Shown here one piece after another: positions 7,974-16,286 of a stretch of DNA of 64,000 nucleotides; positions within the stretch are counted from its first letter, which is position 1, and each line of letters begins with the position of its first letter. The position numbers and the translations under genes are program-made. The notes beneath the pieces were generated by a model that ran no database searches, had not been told where the DNA came from, and worked only from the letters and a program-made list of their open reading frames with translations. The stretch is from an uncultured Clostridia bacterium (GTDB lineage Bacteria; Bacillota; Clostridia; Christensenellales; Pumilibacteraceae). The DNA is taken from positions 62,001 to 126,000 of the forward strand of contig CAMUKG010000001.1 of the NCBI GenBank assembly GCA_947089425.1, read 5' to 3'.

Positions 7974-8669
7974 ATGTATAAAAGAATTTTGTTGAAAATC
8001 AGCGGCGAAGCTCTTGCGGGCGAAAAAGGTGTGGGCATAGACCCCGAAACCGTTAAACACGTGGTTTCGCAACTCGTCAGTCTTCATCGCCGCGGTATAG
8101 AAATAGCCGTAGTTGTGGGGGGCGGCAATTTTTGGCGCGGCAGACAGGGTACCGATATGGACAGGGTTACAGCCGACCACATGGGGATGCTAGCAACAAT
8201 TATGAACGCTCTCGCTTTGCAAGACGCAATCGAAAAAGAAGGTGTGCAGTCGAGGGTGCAAACGGCACTAAGCATTCCTGCGGTTGCGGAACCGTATATT
8301 TTGCGAAAAGCGCTTAAACATTTCGAATGTAAACGCATAGTTATTTTCGCTTGCGGCACGGGCAACCCGTATTTTTCCACCGATTCGGGCGCGGCGCTCA
8401 GAGCCGCCGAAATTAAAGCCGACGTGCTTTTAATGGCAAAAAACGTTGACGGACTTTACGACAGCGACCCGAAAACAAATCCGAAAGCCAAAAAGTTCGA
8501 CAAAATATCGTATATGGACGTTATTAACAAAGAACTGCATTTAATGGATATTACAAGCATTACAATGTGCATGGAGAACAATATACCCATTATCGCTTTC
8601 GGGCTCAATTCGGAGCAAGGCTTGATTAAAGCCGCTATGGGAGAAAAAGTGGGCACAATAATCAGCTAA
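7974..8669 (+). CDS. pyrH: Uridylate kinase (UMP kinase)
   Basis: This bacterial-type hexameric kinase makes UDP from UMP and belongs to the amino-acid-kinase fold, unrelated to eukaryotic UMP/CMP kinases. The protein is 231 aa. Seen: LLKISGEAL at the N-terminus, the glycine-rich VVGGGNFWRGR (about residues 43-53), TADHMGMLATIMNAL, and the GTGNPYFSTDSGAALRA nucleotide site (about 129-145). GGAGG lies nine bases before the ATG. The position between tsf and frr is the conserved bacterial order. Confidence 0.98.
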   Translation: MYKRILLKISGEALAGEKGVGIDPETVKHVVSQLVSLHRRGIEIAVVVGGGNFWRGRQGTDMDRVTADHMGMLATIMNALALQDAIEKEGVQSRVQTALSIPAVAEPYILRKALKHFECKRIVIFACGTGNPYFSTDSGAALRAAEIKADVLLMAKNVDGLYDSDPKTNPKAKKFDKISYMDVINKELHLMDITSITMCMENNIPIIAFGLNSEQGLIKAAMGEKVGTIIS

Positions 8670-8674
8670 AACAG

Positions 8675-8703
8675 TTGTGTTGCCGCCGATTTTTTGATAT
8701 AAT
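8675..8703 (+). promoter_or_regulatory. Vegetative promoter for frr and downstream genes
   Basis: The -35 is TTGTGT (8675-8680) and the -10 is TATAAT (8698-8703), with a 17-base spacer. The predicted start is near 8710, about 20 bases before the frr ATG at 8730, which has GGAGG in between. It lies just after the pyrH stop. Confidence 0.75.
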
Positions 8704-8729
8704 AAATAAAACGTTTCTCGGAGGAATTT

Positions 8730-9305
8730 ATGGCAATATCTAACCCTCAGGTTCAAGAAGAGTTCGCTCAATACGAAAGCAAACTGAATAAAGCTTTCGA
8801 GCATCTCAAATCGGAATTTTTGTCTATAAGAGCGGGGCGTGCAAACCCGCAAATTCTTAATAAAATTGCGGTCGACTATTACGGCACGCTCACGCCGCTG
8901 TCGCAAATGGCGACAATAACCGTGCCCGAAGCCCGTATGCTCGTTATATCGCTTTATGACGTGAGTATGCTCAAAGAGGTTGTTAAAGCGATTAACGCGT
9001 CGGATATAGGAATCAATCCCACCGACGACGGAAAAACTATACGTCTTGTGTTTCCGCAACTCACCGAAGAGCGCCGCAAAGATTTGACTAAGCAAGTTAA
9101 GCGTATTTCGGAAGACACGAAGGTGGTTTTGCGCAACGAAAGACGCGATATTATGGATTCTCTTAAAAAGCTGAAAAAAGACAGCGTTATAACAGAAGAC
9201 GAAGTCGCTTCATACGAAAAAGACGTGCAAAAGTCGCTTGATAAATTCATAGAATCGGTTGACAAATTGCTTAAAGACAAGGAATCCGAAATTCTTGAAA
9301 TTTAA
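8730..9305 (+). CDS. frr: Ribosome recycling factor
   Basis: RRF splits the post-termination ribosome together with EF-G. The protein is 191 aa, slightly longer than the usual 185. It has the SIRAGRANP motif (about residues 31-39), the domain II region VPEARMLVISLYD, and the long helix with LTEERRKDLTKQVKRISED (about 112-130). GGAGG lies eight bases before the ATG. The gene is followed by uppS, whose start codon lies within the last codons of frr. Confidence 0.98.
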   Translation: MAISNPQVQEEFAQYESKLNKAFEHLKSEFLSIRAGRANPQILNKIAVDYYGTLTPLSQMATITVPEARMLVISLYDVSMLKEVVKAINASDIGINPTDDGKTIRLVFPQLTEERRKDLTKQVKRISEDTKVVLRNERRDIMDSLKKLKKDSVITEDEVASYEKDVQKSLDKFIESVDKLLKDKESEILEI

Positions 9306-9999
9306 TAATATCCCTAAAAATTTGCCGAGCCATGTAGCTTTTATTATGGACGGAAACGGCAGATGGGCAAAAAAAAGATTTTTACCGCGTAAGGCGGGGC
9401 ATAGAGAGGGCGTGAAAACAATGCGCCGAATTGTGAACGAGTGTTTTGAAATAGGCATTCCGTTCGTTTCCGTGTATGCGTTTTCAACAGAAAATAAGAA
9501 TCGCCCGCAAGACGAAGTGGACTCTCTTTTTAAGCTGATGGAAGAGTATTTCACCGAGTTTTTAAGCGAACTTCTCGAAAAAAATATATGCGTCCGTATA
9601 ATGGGCGACGTGTCATATTTTCCCGAAAGCTTGCGTAATATTATTGCGGACGCAATCAAGAAGAGCGCTTCCAATTCGGGCGGAACGTTCAATATTGCTC
9701 TTAACTACGGCGCTCGCGACGAAATTTTGAGAGCGGTTAACGTAGCCGTTCAAAACGGAAAACAGCTCGATACCGCCGCTTTTTCGAAACTGCTCTACAC
9801 TGCCGATTTGCCCGACCCCGACCTTGTGGTGCGTACGGGCGGCGAGTCGCGTTTGAGCAATTTCATGCTGTATCAATGCGCGTATAGCGAACTGTTTTTC
9901 ACCAAAACGCTTTGGCCCGATTTCTCTCAAAAATTATTGTATGAAATTTTAAACGATTATTCTGCGCGAGAACGCAGATTCGGAAAGGTTAAACCATGA
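9295..9999 (+). CDS. uppS: Undecaprenyl diphosphate synthase (cis-prenyltransferase)
   Basis: This enzyme adds isopentenyl units in cis configuration to farnesyl diphosphate, making the C55 lipid carrier of cell-wall precursors. The protein is 234 aa from TTG 9295. It has the signature FIMDGNGRWAKKR (catalytic Asp, about residues 17-29), the FSTENKNRP segment, and the end motif DPDLVVRTGGESRLSNF plus TKTLWPDF. The start is a choice between TTG codons at 9259 and 9295. The latter has AAGGA about ten bases upstream and gives a normal N-terminus. It takes FPP from IspA (34140), and cdsA follows with a 4-base overlap. Confidence 0.95.
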   Translation: MKFNNIPKNLPSHVAFIMDGNGRWAKKRFLPRKAGHREGVKTMRRIVNECFEIGIPFVSVYAFSTENKNRPQDEVDSLFKLMEEYFTEFLSELLEKNICVRIMGDVSYFPESLRNIIADAIKKSASNSGGTFNIALNYGARDEILRAVNVAVQNGKQLDTAAFSKLLYTADLPDPDLVVRTGGESRLSNFMLYQCAYSELFFTKTLWPDFSQKLLYEILNDYSARERRFGKVKP

Positions 10000-10859
10000 A
10001 AACTCGGTCGATTACGGCTATATTTATTGCGGCGGTTTACGTCGGAACCGTGCTCTTGTCGATTTGCGTCAACAAGATTTTTTTCGATATATTCGTGCTC
10101 ATGGTTGCGGTAGGCGCCGGAATAGAGCTCTGTCGAGCTCTCGACAAAAAGTTTTCTCCGCCGCTCGATATTTTTGTGTTTTTGCATATTTTTGTCGGTT
10201 ATCTTGCGTTTTTCTTTATTTCGAAATATCTTGACGAGGGGTTGGGAATAGCGGGATTTTTCGGAGTGTTCGCTCTTTTAACCGCAATATGTTTCATTTA
10301 CTGTGCGGCAAGCAAGAAAAGGACTAAGAACAACGCGGTTTCGACAGTGCTTGCAATGATATACCCCGTAACCGTTTTATCGTATATGCTCGGGCTCAAT
10401 TATTTGCCCGCAACGTTTAGGGTTGACGCAATATTGCTTGTGTTTATCGTGTCTTGTTTAACAGACACTTTCGCTTATTTTGTCGGCTCGCTTTTAAAAG
10501 GTCCCAAACTGTGCCCAAACATAAGTCCGAAAAAGACGATTTCGGGCGCCATAGGCGGTCTTTTGGGCGGAATAGGCGGAGCTATGCTCGTGTATTTGTT
10601 CGCAAGATTCGGTTGGCTTAAAACAGAACTTTTTCGAAGCGGACAAATTGCCAACGTAGTGCATTTTCTCATGCTCGGTCTGCTCGGCTCGGTGTTTAAT
10701 CAAATGGGCGACCTCGTGGCGTCGTATTTGAAAAGAAAGTGCGGAATTAAAGATTACGGTACCTTTATGCCCGGTCACGGCGGCGTGCTCGACAGAATAG
10801 ACGGCATGATGTTTAATGCTGTGGTCATTTACATTTATTTGAGTTTTTTGATTATTTAA
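9996..10859 (+). CDS. cdsA: Phosphatidate cytidylyltransferase (CDP-diglyceride synthase)
   Basis: This integral membrane enzyme makes CDP-diacylglycerol from phosphatidic acid and CTP, the branch point of phospholipid synthesis. The protein is 287 aa with about eight hydrophobic segments. The C-terminal family signature is complete: SYLKRKCGIKDYG followed by PGHGGVLDRIDG (about residues 247-274). Upstream are DTFAYFVGS and the SPKKTISGA stretch. It overlaps uppS by four bases (ATGA) and dxr begins two bases after its stop. plsC at 57487 makes its substrate. Confidence 0.95.
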   Translation: MKTRSITAIFIAAVYVGTVLLSICVNKIFFDIFVLMVAVGAGIELCRALDKKFSPPLDIFVFLHIFVGYLAFFFISKYLDEGLGIAGFFGVFALLTAICFIYCAASKKRTKNNAVSTVLAMIYPVTVLSYMLGLNYLPATFRVDAILLVFIVSCLTDTFAYFVGSLLKGPKLCPNISPKKTISGAIGGLLGGIGGAMLVYLFARFGWLKTELFRSGQIANVVHFLMLGLLGSVFNQMGDLVASYLKRKCGIKDYGTFMPGHGGVLDRIDGMMFNAVVIYIYLSFLII

Positions 10860-10860
10860 T

Positions 10861-11982
10861 ATGAAACGGATTGCTATAATAGGAAGCACTGGCTATATAG
10901 GCACGCAGGCTTTGCAAATAGTCGAAAAATATCCCGATAAGTTTAAGGTTGCGGCGCTCACGGCAAATTCCAATTCCGAGCTTTTGATTGCTCAGGCTAA
11001 AAAATTCAAGTCCGATTATGCGGGAATTTGCAATGCCGACGAATATCGCAAGGTGAAAGACTCTCTTGCTTGCGAAGTCGGTTGCGGTACAGAGTGCTTA
11101 AAAGACGCCGCTTCGGTAGATTGCGACATTGTGCTTGTGGCGGTAGTGGGGTGCGTTGGGCTGATTAGCGTGCTTGCGGCAATCGAAAAGGGAACTACGA
11201 TTGCGCTTGCAAACAAAGAACCGCTTGTTGCGGCGGGCGAACTCGTAACAAAGCTTGCGCGTGAGAAAGGCGTTGAACTTTTGCCTGTGGATAGCGAACA
11301 TTCGGCAATTTGGCAATGTTTGCGCGCGGGGCATAAAAGTGATTTGAAAAGATTGATTCTAACGGCGAGCGGCGGTCCGTTTTACGGTTACGACAAATCT
11401 AAATTGTTTTCGGTTACGCCCGAAGACGCGGTTAAACACCCAACTTGGCAAATGGGAAAAAAGATTTCGGTAGACAGCGCTACGATGATGAACAAAGGAC
11501 TCGAAATTATCGAAGCGCGTTGGCTGTTTGATACGCTTAACATAGACTACGTCATTCATCCGCAAAGCATAATTCACTCTATGGTGGAATTTTGCGACGG
11601 TTCCGTTATAGCGCAAATGTCGTCGCCGGATATGAGGCTTCCCATTCAAACGGCGTTTAGCTATCCCGAAAGGCTCGAATCCGACGTAAAGCCGCTTGAT
11701 TTTTGCAATATGACGTTTTTGTCTCCGAAAGAAGATTTGTTCCCGTTGCCCAAAGTTGCGAAAAAGTGTTTGCAAACGGGGAAAACGGCGCCGTGCGTAA
11801 TGAACGCGGCGAACGAAGCGGCGGTCGCTCTGTTTTTAAACGGAAAAATAAGTTTTTTGCAAATAGGCGAGCTTGTGCAAAAAACTCTCGATGCGGCGAC
11901 CGTGCGCGAATACGGTTCGGCGCAGGAAATATTCGCCGTTCACAATGAAACTTACGAAAAACTTATGATGGACTATAATTAA
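10861..11982 (+). CDS. dxr: 1-deoxy-D-xylulose-5-phosphate reductoisomerase
   Basis: This is the second step of the MEP isoprenoid pathway: NADPH-dependent rearrangement of DXP to MEP, the fosmidomycin target. The protein is 373 aa. The N-terminal NADPH site reads GSTGYIG (usually GSTGSIG). Then come NKEPLVAAGE (about residues 119-128), the metal/substrate motifs VDSEHSAI and LTASGGPF (about 143-150 and 167-174), and the catalytic loop TWQMGKKISVDSATMMNKGLE. Other MEP genes here are dxs, ispG and ispH. It sits in the conserved cdsA-dxr-rseP order. Confidence 0.97.
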   Translation: MKRIAIIGSTGYIGTQALQIVEKYPDKFKVAALTANSNSELLIAQAKKFKSDYAGICNADEYRKVKDSLACEVGCGTECLKDAASVDCDIVLVAVVGCVGLISVLAAIEKGTTIALANKEPLVAAGELVTKLAREKGVELLPVDSEHSAIWQCLRAGHKSDLKRLILTASGGPFYGYDKSKLFSVTPEDAVKHPTWQMGKKISVDSATMMNKGLEIIEARWLFDTLNIDYVIHPQSIIHSMVEFCDGSVIAQMSSPDMRLPIQTAFSYPERLESDVKPLDFCNMTFLSPKEDLFPLPKVAKKCLQTGKTAPCVMNAANEAAVALFLNGKISFLQIGELVQKTLDAATVREYGSAQEIFAVHNETYEKLMMDYN

Positions 11983-11998
11983 AAAGACGGAGTGAGGT

Positions 11999-13045
11999 TT
12001 GATAGTTTTATATATCTTTCTTGCAATTGTAATCCTTTTGCTCATGGTAATAATACACGAGTTCGGGCATTATATTGCGGGGAAAATTCTTAAATTCAAA
12101 ATCAACGAGTTTTCGGTAGGTTTCGGACCTAAGCTTTTGAGCCGCAAAAAGAAAAACGGTGAAGTTTTTTCTTTGAGGCTTATTCCTCTCGGCGGCTTTT
12201 GCGCGTTTGAAGGAGAAAGCGAGACGAGTGAAAATCCCGACGTTCGCTCGTTTGTGGACGAAAAGCCGTGGAAGCGCATAATAGTGCTTTTGGCGGGCGG
12301 GGTCTTTAACCTTTTGTCTGCGGTGCTATTTTCATTTCTGTTTATTTTGATTGTGGGGTTTGCCACTCCGCACGTGACGCAACGTTATTATTCGGATGCC
12401 GAAAAGACAAACCCGTATTGTCTCTTGGAACAGGGAGACGAAATCATAGAGGTAAACGGAAAGAAAATAAACGTTATGCATTCGTTCGAGGACTATACTT
12501 CGGATTTGAAACTCGGCGACGAAGTAACCGTTACAGTGCTCCGTAACGGCTCCGAAAAGGAAGTTAAACTCACGGTGCAAAACATTGTGCCGGGCGACGG
12601 CAAGGAAGCGTACAGCGGTTTCGGCTTCGAGTCGCTCCGCGAATACGGCAATAAGAGCGTTGGCGACGCATTTGTTTACTGTATTCCGTTTACCGCCAAA
12701 ATGTCTTGGACTATTCTCGGGAGCTTTTTCGACCTTATAACGGGAAAAGTCGCGCTAACGTCTATTACGGGCCCCGTCGGAACGGTAGGCATGATGGCTT
12801 CGGTTTCGGCGGCGAATTGGCGCAATATATTCGTTTTGTTGCCGCTGATTGCAAGCAATCTCGGATTATTTAATCTTTTGCCTATTCCGGCGTTAGACGG
12901 CTCTAAGGTAGTGTTTACGATTATAGAGTGGATACGAGGCAAACCCGTTAACAGAAAAGTGGAAAACTATATTCACACGGTGGGGCTATTGCTCTTAATG
13001 GCGTTTGTGATTATATTCGATATTGTGGGAATTGTGTTAAGGTAG
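11999..13045 (+). CDS. rseP: Site-2 intramembrane metalloprotease (RseP/RasP)
   Basis: This membrane zinc protease cleaves anti-sigma factors and signal-peptide remnants within the membrane. The protein is 348 aa. The zinc-binding HEFGH lies in the first membrane helix (about residues 21-25). A single PDZ domain covers about 125-200 and contains GDEIIEVNGKKI. The third zinc ligand is in LLPIPALDGSKV (about 293-304). The start is TTG with GGAG upstream, placed so that the first helix leads directly into HEFGH. It lies between dxr and ispG; in Bacillus proS would come next, but here ispG does. Confidence 0.95.
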   Translation: MIVLYIFLAIVILLLMVIIHEFGHYIAGKILKFKINEFSVGFGPKLLSRKKKNGEVFSLRLIPLGGFCAFEGESETSENPDVRSFVDEKPWKRIIVLLAGGVFNLLSAVLFSFLFILIVGFATPHVTQRYYSDAEKTNPYCLLEQGDEIIEVNGKKINVMHSFEDYTSDLKLGDEVTVTVLRNGSEKEVKLTVQNIVPGDGKEAYSGFGFESLREYGNKSVGDAFVYCIPFTAKMSWTILGSFFDLITGKVALTSITGPVGTVGMMASVSAANWRNIFVLLPLIASNLGLFNLLPIPALDGSKVVFTIIEWIRGKPVNRKVENYIHTVGLLLLMAFVIIFDIVGIVLR

Positions 13046-13069
13046 CAAGCAAGATTTTCGGAGGCGGTT

Positions 13070-14122
13070 ATGCGCGAAAAGAGAAAAGTTACTGTAGGAG
13101 ACGTGGTTATAGGCGGCGATGCGAAAATATCGGTGCAATCTATGACTAATACCGCGACTTCGGATTTCAATTCCACGCTTGCGCAAATCCGCGAGTTGGA
13201 GCAAGCGGGGTGCGATATTATTCGGCTTGCGGTATGTAACGACGACGATTTAAGCAGTTGCCGTAAATTAGTGAAAGAAGCAAAAGCGCCTCTTGTAGCC
13301 GACATTCAATTCGATTGGAAGCTCGCGGCGGCATGCAGCGAACTCGGCTTTAAAAAAGTAAGGTTCAATCCGGGCAACATAGGTTCTTGCGAAAACGTGA
13401 GAAAGCTCGCCGAAGTTTGCAAAGCAAACGGCACGCCGATACGAATAGGCGTGAACGGCGGTTCGTTGCAAAAGGATATAGAACTTAAATACGGAAGAAC
13501 TGCCGAAGGGCTTTGCAAAAGCGCGCTCGCACATGCGGCGCTTTTGGAAAAATACGGATTTTACGATATTGTGTTATCGGTTAAATCGTCGAACGTGCGA
13601 ACGTGCACCGAAGCATATAGAATGCTTGACGCAAAATGCGACTATCCGTTGCATCTCGGCATTACCGAAAGCGGCGCGAAACTTTCGGGAATAGTTAAGT
13701 CTTCAATCGGGATAGGCTCGTTACTGCTTGACGGAATAGGCAATACTATTCGCGTGTCGCTTACCGGTTCTCCCGTGACGGAAGCGGAAGTCGCGAATAA
13801 AATTCTTTATGCGCTCGGCTTGAAAAAACATTGCGAAATTGTTTCTTGCCCCACTTGTTCTCGTTGCAAAATCAATCTTTCCGCAATATACGACGAAGTG
13901 GAAGTATTGCTCGAAAACGTTTCGGAGCCGCTCAAAGTCGCCGTAATGGGTTGCGTGGTAAACGGACCGGGCGAGGCGTCGGAAGCGGATTTCGGAGTAG
14001 CGGGCGGAGAAGGCAAATCGGTTATTTTCTCGCACGGGAAAATTCTTAAAACGGTGAGCAACGAAAATATAGTTGCGGAACTGAAAAAATTGCTTGACGA
14101 ATACATAAGCAAAAAACATTGA
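13070..14122 (+). CDS. ispG: 4-hydroxy-3-methylbut-2-enyl diphosphate synthase (flavodoxin-type)
   Basis: IspG/GcpE is the 4Fe-4S enzyme that reduces MEcPP to HMBPP, the penultimate MEP step. The protein is 350 aa. It begins with the typical RKVTVGDVVIG and has the QSMTNTATSD and LVADIQFDWKLA TIM-barrel motifs. The Fe-S domain has cysteines in SCPTCSRCK (about residues 262-270) and GCVVNGPGEASEAD (about 300-313, with the ligand Glu). GGAGG is near 13060. The Fe-S supply is likely from the iscS/iscU pair at 3119-4694. Confidence 0.97.
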   Translation: MREKRKVTVGDVVIGGDAKISVQSMTNTATSDFNSTLAQIRELEQAGCDIIRLAVCNDDDLSSCRKLVKEAKAPLVADIQFDWKLAAACSELGFKKVRFNPGNIGSCENVRKLAEVCKANGTPIRIGVNGGSLQKDIELKYGRTAEGLCKSALAHAALLEKYGFYDIVLSVKSSNVRTCTEAYRMLDAKCDYPLHLGITESGAKLSGIVKSSIGIGSLLLDGIGNTIRVSLTGSPVTEAEVANKILYALGLKKHCEIVSCPTCSRCKINLSAIYDEVEVLLENVSEPLKVAVMGCVVNGPGEASEADFGVAGGEGKSVIFSHGKILKTVSNENIVAELKKLLDEYISKKH

Positions 14123-14129
14123 GGAAAGT

Positions 14130-15695
14130 ATGGAAAAAGTGCTAAGCAAATTCAACGAACTCACGGAAAACAAGTTTGATTTTATCAAGCTTTCTTCCGT
14201 GAATGTGAATGTGCGAAAATGCACTTGCGATTTCAATTTCATATATCCCGCGTCGAAAGAGCAGACGCTTGCCGAGCGCCGCGAATACATAGTTAACACT
14301 TTCAAAAAGCTTATTCAAAGCACGGCGGAAGTGAATATAAAACTGAAAAAAAGTCATTTCGATTTCGACTTTTTCAAAGCGGACTTTTTCGCGTTTTTGT
14401 CGGCGTATCCCACGCTTGCTAACACGCTTACCGATAAAGACGTGTATTGCGAGCCGCGCGAAGACGGTTCTTTCGTAATCAAACTTACGCTGTGCGAAAG
14501 CGTTTACGATTATTGCGTCGCTCAAAAAATTCAAGCGGACATCGAAGATTTTTTAAGCGCCAACTTTTGCGAACAAATTATTTTACAACTTGTGTCGAGC
14601 GAGAATAAAATAGAAGCAAGCGAAGAACGCGCTCAAAAGCTCGGCAATTATATTCTCGACCGCCCCGAAGAGGGCAGACTCATACGCCCGCAAAATGTCG
14701 AAGAATTTATCGGGAAAATCATATACGAACCCGCAGGATACATAGAAGACGTTACCGCGCCTAAGGAATCCGCCGTTTTGTGCGGAACGCTTTCCAAAAT
14801 TTACGAACAACAGCGCAAGCCGAAAGAGGGCGAAACGCAGTCCGATAAAAAGTTCTATAAATTTTCAATCGAAGATTTCACGGGGAGAATTTCGTGCGTA
14901 TATTTTCCCACTAAGAAAACTGTGGAGCAATTCGCTTTGCTTACGGCGGGAAAACAGATAGTGGCACGCGGCAAAATCGACGAAGACACTTACAGGGGCG
15001 ATGGGTCGAAATCTTTTATCATAAAAGATATTTCGCTTTGCACTCTACCCGAAAATTTTGTGCCAAACCGTCTTCGCCGCCGAGTGCCCGACGAGTACGG
15101 TACCGTTTTTCCCGAAAAATATGTTGAGGAAAAACAATTCTCGCTTTTCGAAGCCCCCGTCGAAGAAAAGAAAATACCGCCGTTTATGCTCGGAAAAACT
15201 TTTTGCGTTTTCGATATAGAGACTACGGGTTTTAATCCCGATACCGACAAAATAATAGAAATAGGCGCGGTAAAAGTGCGCGACGGCAAAGTGAGCGAAA
15301 CTTTTTCCACTTTTATCGACCCCGAAATTCCCATTCCCGAACGCATAACAAAGCTTACGCATATCGAAGACGCCGACGTGAAAGGGCAACCTCACGTCGA
15401 AGAGGTTTTAACCGATTTTTATAAGTTTGTTAACGGAGCTATTTTGGTAGGGCAAAACGTACAGTTCGACCACGGGTTTATAAAAGCATACGGAGCGCCG
15501 TTGCACATTTTTTTCGATAATAATTTGATGGACACGCTGTCTTTGGCAAAAACGTATTTTCCCGGACTTAAAAACTACAAGCTCGGCACTTTGACTAAGT
15601 TTTTCAATGTGGAAAACAAGGGCGCTCACCGAGCGATATACGACGCATTGGCGACTATGGAAGTTTTCATGAAAATAGCGGTAAAACTCGCATGA
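14130..15695 (+). CDS. PolC-like N-terminal, OB-fold and DEDDh exonuclease protein lacking the polymerase
   Basis: This 521-aa protein stands where full-length polC is found in relatives (between ispG and rimP). Residues about 1-180 resemble the PolC N-terminal region and about 195-305 an OB fold (SAVLCGTLSKIYE, FSIEDFTGRISCVYFP). Residues 358-521 are a complete DEDDh 3'-5' exonuclease: FDIETTG (Asp362, Glu364), NVQFDHGF (Asp447) and HRAIYD (His500, Asp505). The PHP domain that surrounds the exonuclease in PolC and all polymerase palm/finger domains are absent. rimP begins 108 bases after the stop, so no lost frame follows. A linker motif QFSLF at 336-340 resembles a sliding-clamp-binding pentapeptide. 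The function is inferred as proofreading or repair exonuclease, or half of a split PolC. GAGGAAAG precedes the ATG. Confidence 0.85.
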   Translation: MEKVLSKFNELTENKFDFIKLSSVNVNVRKCTCDFNFIYPASKEQTLAERREYIVNTFKKLIQSTAEVNIKLKKSHFDFDFFKADFFAFLSAYPTLANTLTDKDVYCEPREDGSFVIKLTLCESVYDYCVAQKIQADIEDFLSANFCEQIILQLVSSENKIEASEERAQKLGNYILDRPEEGRLIRPQNVEEFIGKIIYEPAGYIEDVTAPKESAVLCGTLSKIYEQQRKPKEGETQSDKKFYKFSIEDFTGRISCVYFPTKKTVEQFALLTAGKQIVARGKIDEDTYRGDGSKSFIIKDISLCTLPENFVPNRLRRRVPDEYGTVFPEKYVEEKQFSLFEAPVEEKKIPPFMLGKTFCVFDIETTGFNPDTDKIIEIGAVKVRDGKVSETFSTFIDPEIPIPERITKLTHIEDADVKGQPHVEEVLTDFYKFVNGAILVGQNVQFDHGFIKAYGAPLHIFFDNNLMDTLSLAKTYFPGLKNYKLGTLTKFFNVENKGAHRAIYDALATMEVFMKIAVKLA

Positions 15696-15701
15696 AAACG
15701 C

Positions 15702-15730
15702 TTGCATATTTTTGCGCGTTGTGCTAAAAT
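15702..15730 (+). promoter_or_regulatory. Vegetative promoter for the rimP-nusA-infB operon
   Basis: The -35 is TTGCAT (15702-15707) and the -10 is TAAAAT (15725-15730), with a 17-base spacer. The predicted start is near 15737. It lies just after the PolC-like gene and before the leader hairpin at 15754-15782. Confidence 0.8.
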
Positions 15731-15753
15731 ATATGTAGCTTAAGATTTATGCT

Positions 15754-15782
15754 TTGAGAGTGGGCGGTTAGCCCGCTCTCAA
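15754..15782 (+). promoter_or_regulatory. Leader hairpin upstream of rimP
   Basis: TTGAGAGTGGGC (15754-15765) pairs along all 12 positions (one G-T wobble) with GCCCGCTCTCAA (15771-15782) around the 5-base loop GGTTA. There is no T run after it, so it is not a terminator. It ends about 22 bases before the TTG start. A hairpin of the GAGAGTGGGC type before rimP/ylxS is common in Firmicutes; its function is not known to me. Confidence 0.7.
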
Positions 15783-15803
15783 TTCATGTAAAGGACGGAA
15801 AGC

Positions 15804-16268
15804 TTGGAAAACACGGTAGTCGAAAAAACGAGACAGGCGCTTACGCCGATTATAGAAGAGCTCGGGTTTGAAGTAGTCGACGTCGAGTACGCAAAAAAAG
15901 CGGACGGCATGAACTTGACTGTTTATATAGATATTCCTCGCGGCGTTACGATAGACGATTGCGAAATAGTTCACAACGCCGTCAATCCCGTAATCGACGA
16001 GTTGAATCCTACATGCGACAAACCGTATATTTTCAATATTTCTTCGCCAGGTCTCGACCGTCCGTTTAAGACTAAACGCGACTATGAGCGCAATTACGGC
16101 AAAGAAGTTGAAATAAAGCTCTACGCGCCGTTACGCGGAAAAAAGTTTTACGAAGGCGTCCTCGTGGAAAAGAACGAAAATGCCGTTAAAATTTCAACTC
16201 CTTCGGGCGAGGAAAGCATAGAGTGCACAAGAATCGCTTTCGTGCGTCCGTTGGTTAAATTCGAATAA
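15804..16268 (+). CDS. rimP: Ribosome maturation factor RimP
   Basis: RimP assists late 30S assembly around S12. The protein is 154 aa. The N-terminal alpha/beta domain contains EELGFEVVDVEYAKK and SPGLDRPFKTKRDYER (about residues 77-92), the conserved family core. The C-terminal SH3-like domain holds GVLVEKNENAVKI. The TTG start follows AAGGACGG. It is the first gene of the rimP-nusA-rnpM-ylxQ-infB-rbfA operon. Confidence 0.96.
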   Translation: MENTVVEKTRQALTPIIEELGFEVVDVEYAKKADGMNLTVYIDIPRGVTIDDCEIVHNAVNPVIDELNPTCDKPYIFNISSPGLDRPFKTKRDYERNYGKEVEIKLYAPLRGKKFYEGVLVEKNENAVKISTPSGEESIECTRIAFVRPLVKFE

Positions 16269-16286
16269 AGTGGAGGAAAACTCAAA

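Noticed and set aside
15696..15803. Possibility that the rest of PolC follows in another frame
   Set aside because: Only 108 bases lie before rimP, and they hold a good promoter and a leader hairpin. The missing PHP and polymerase parts would need more than 2.5 kb.
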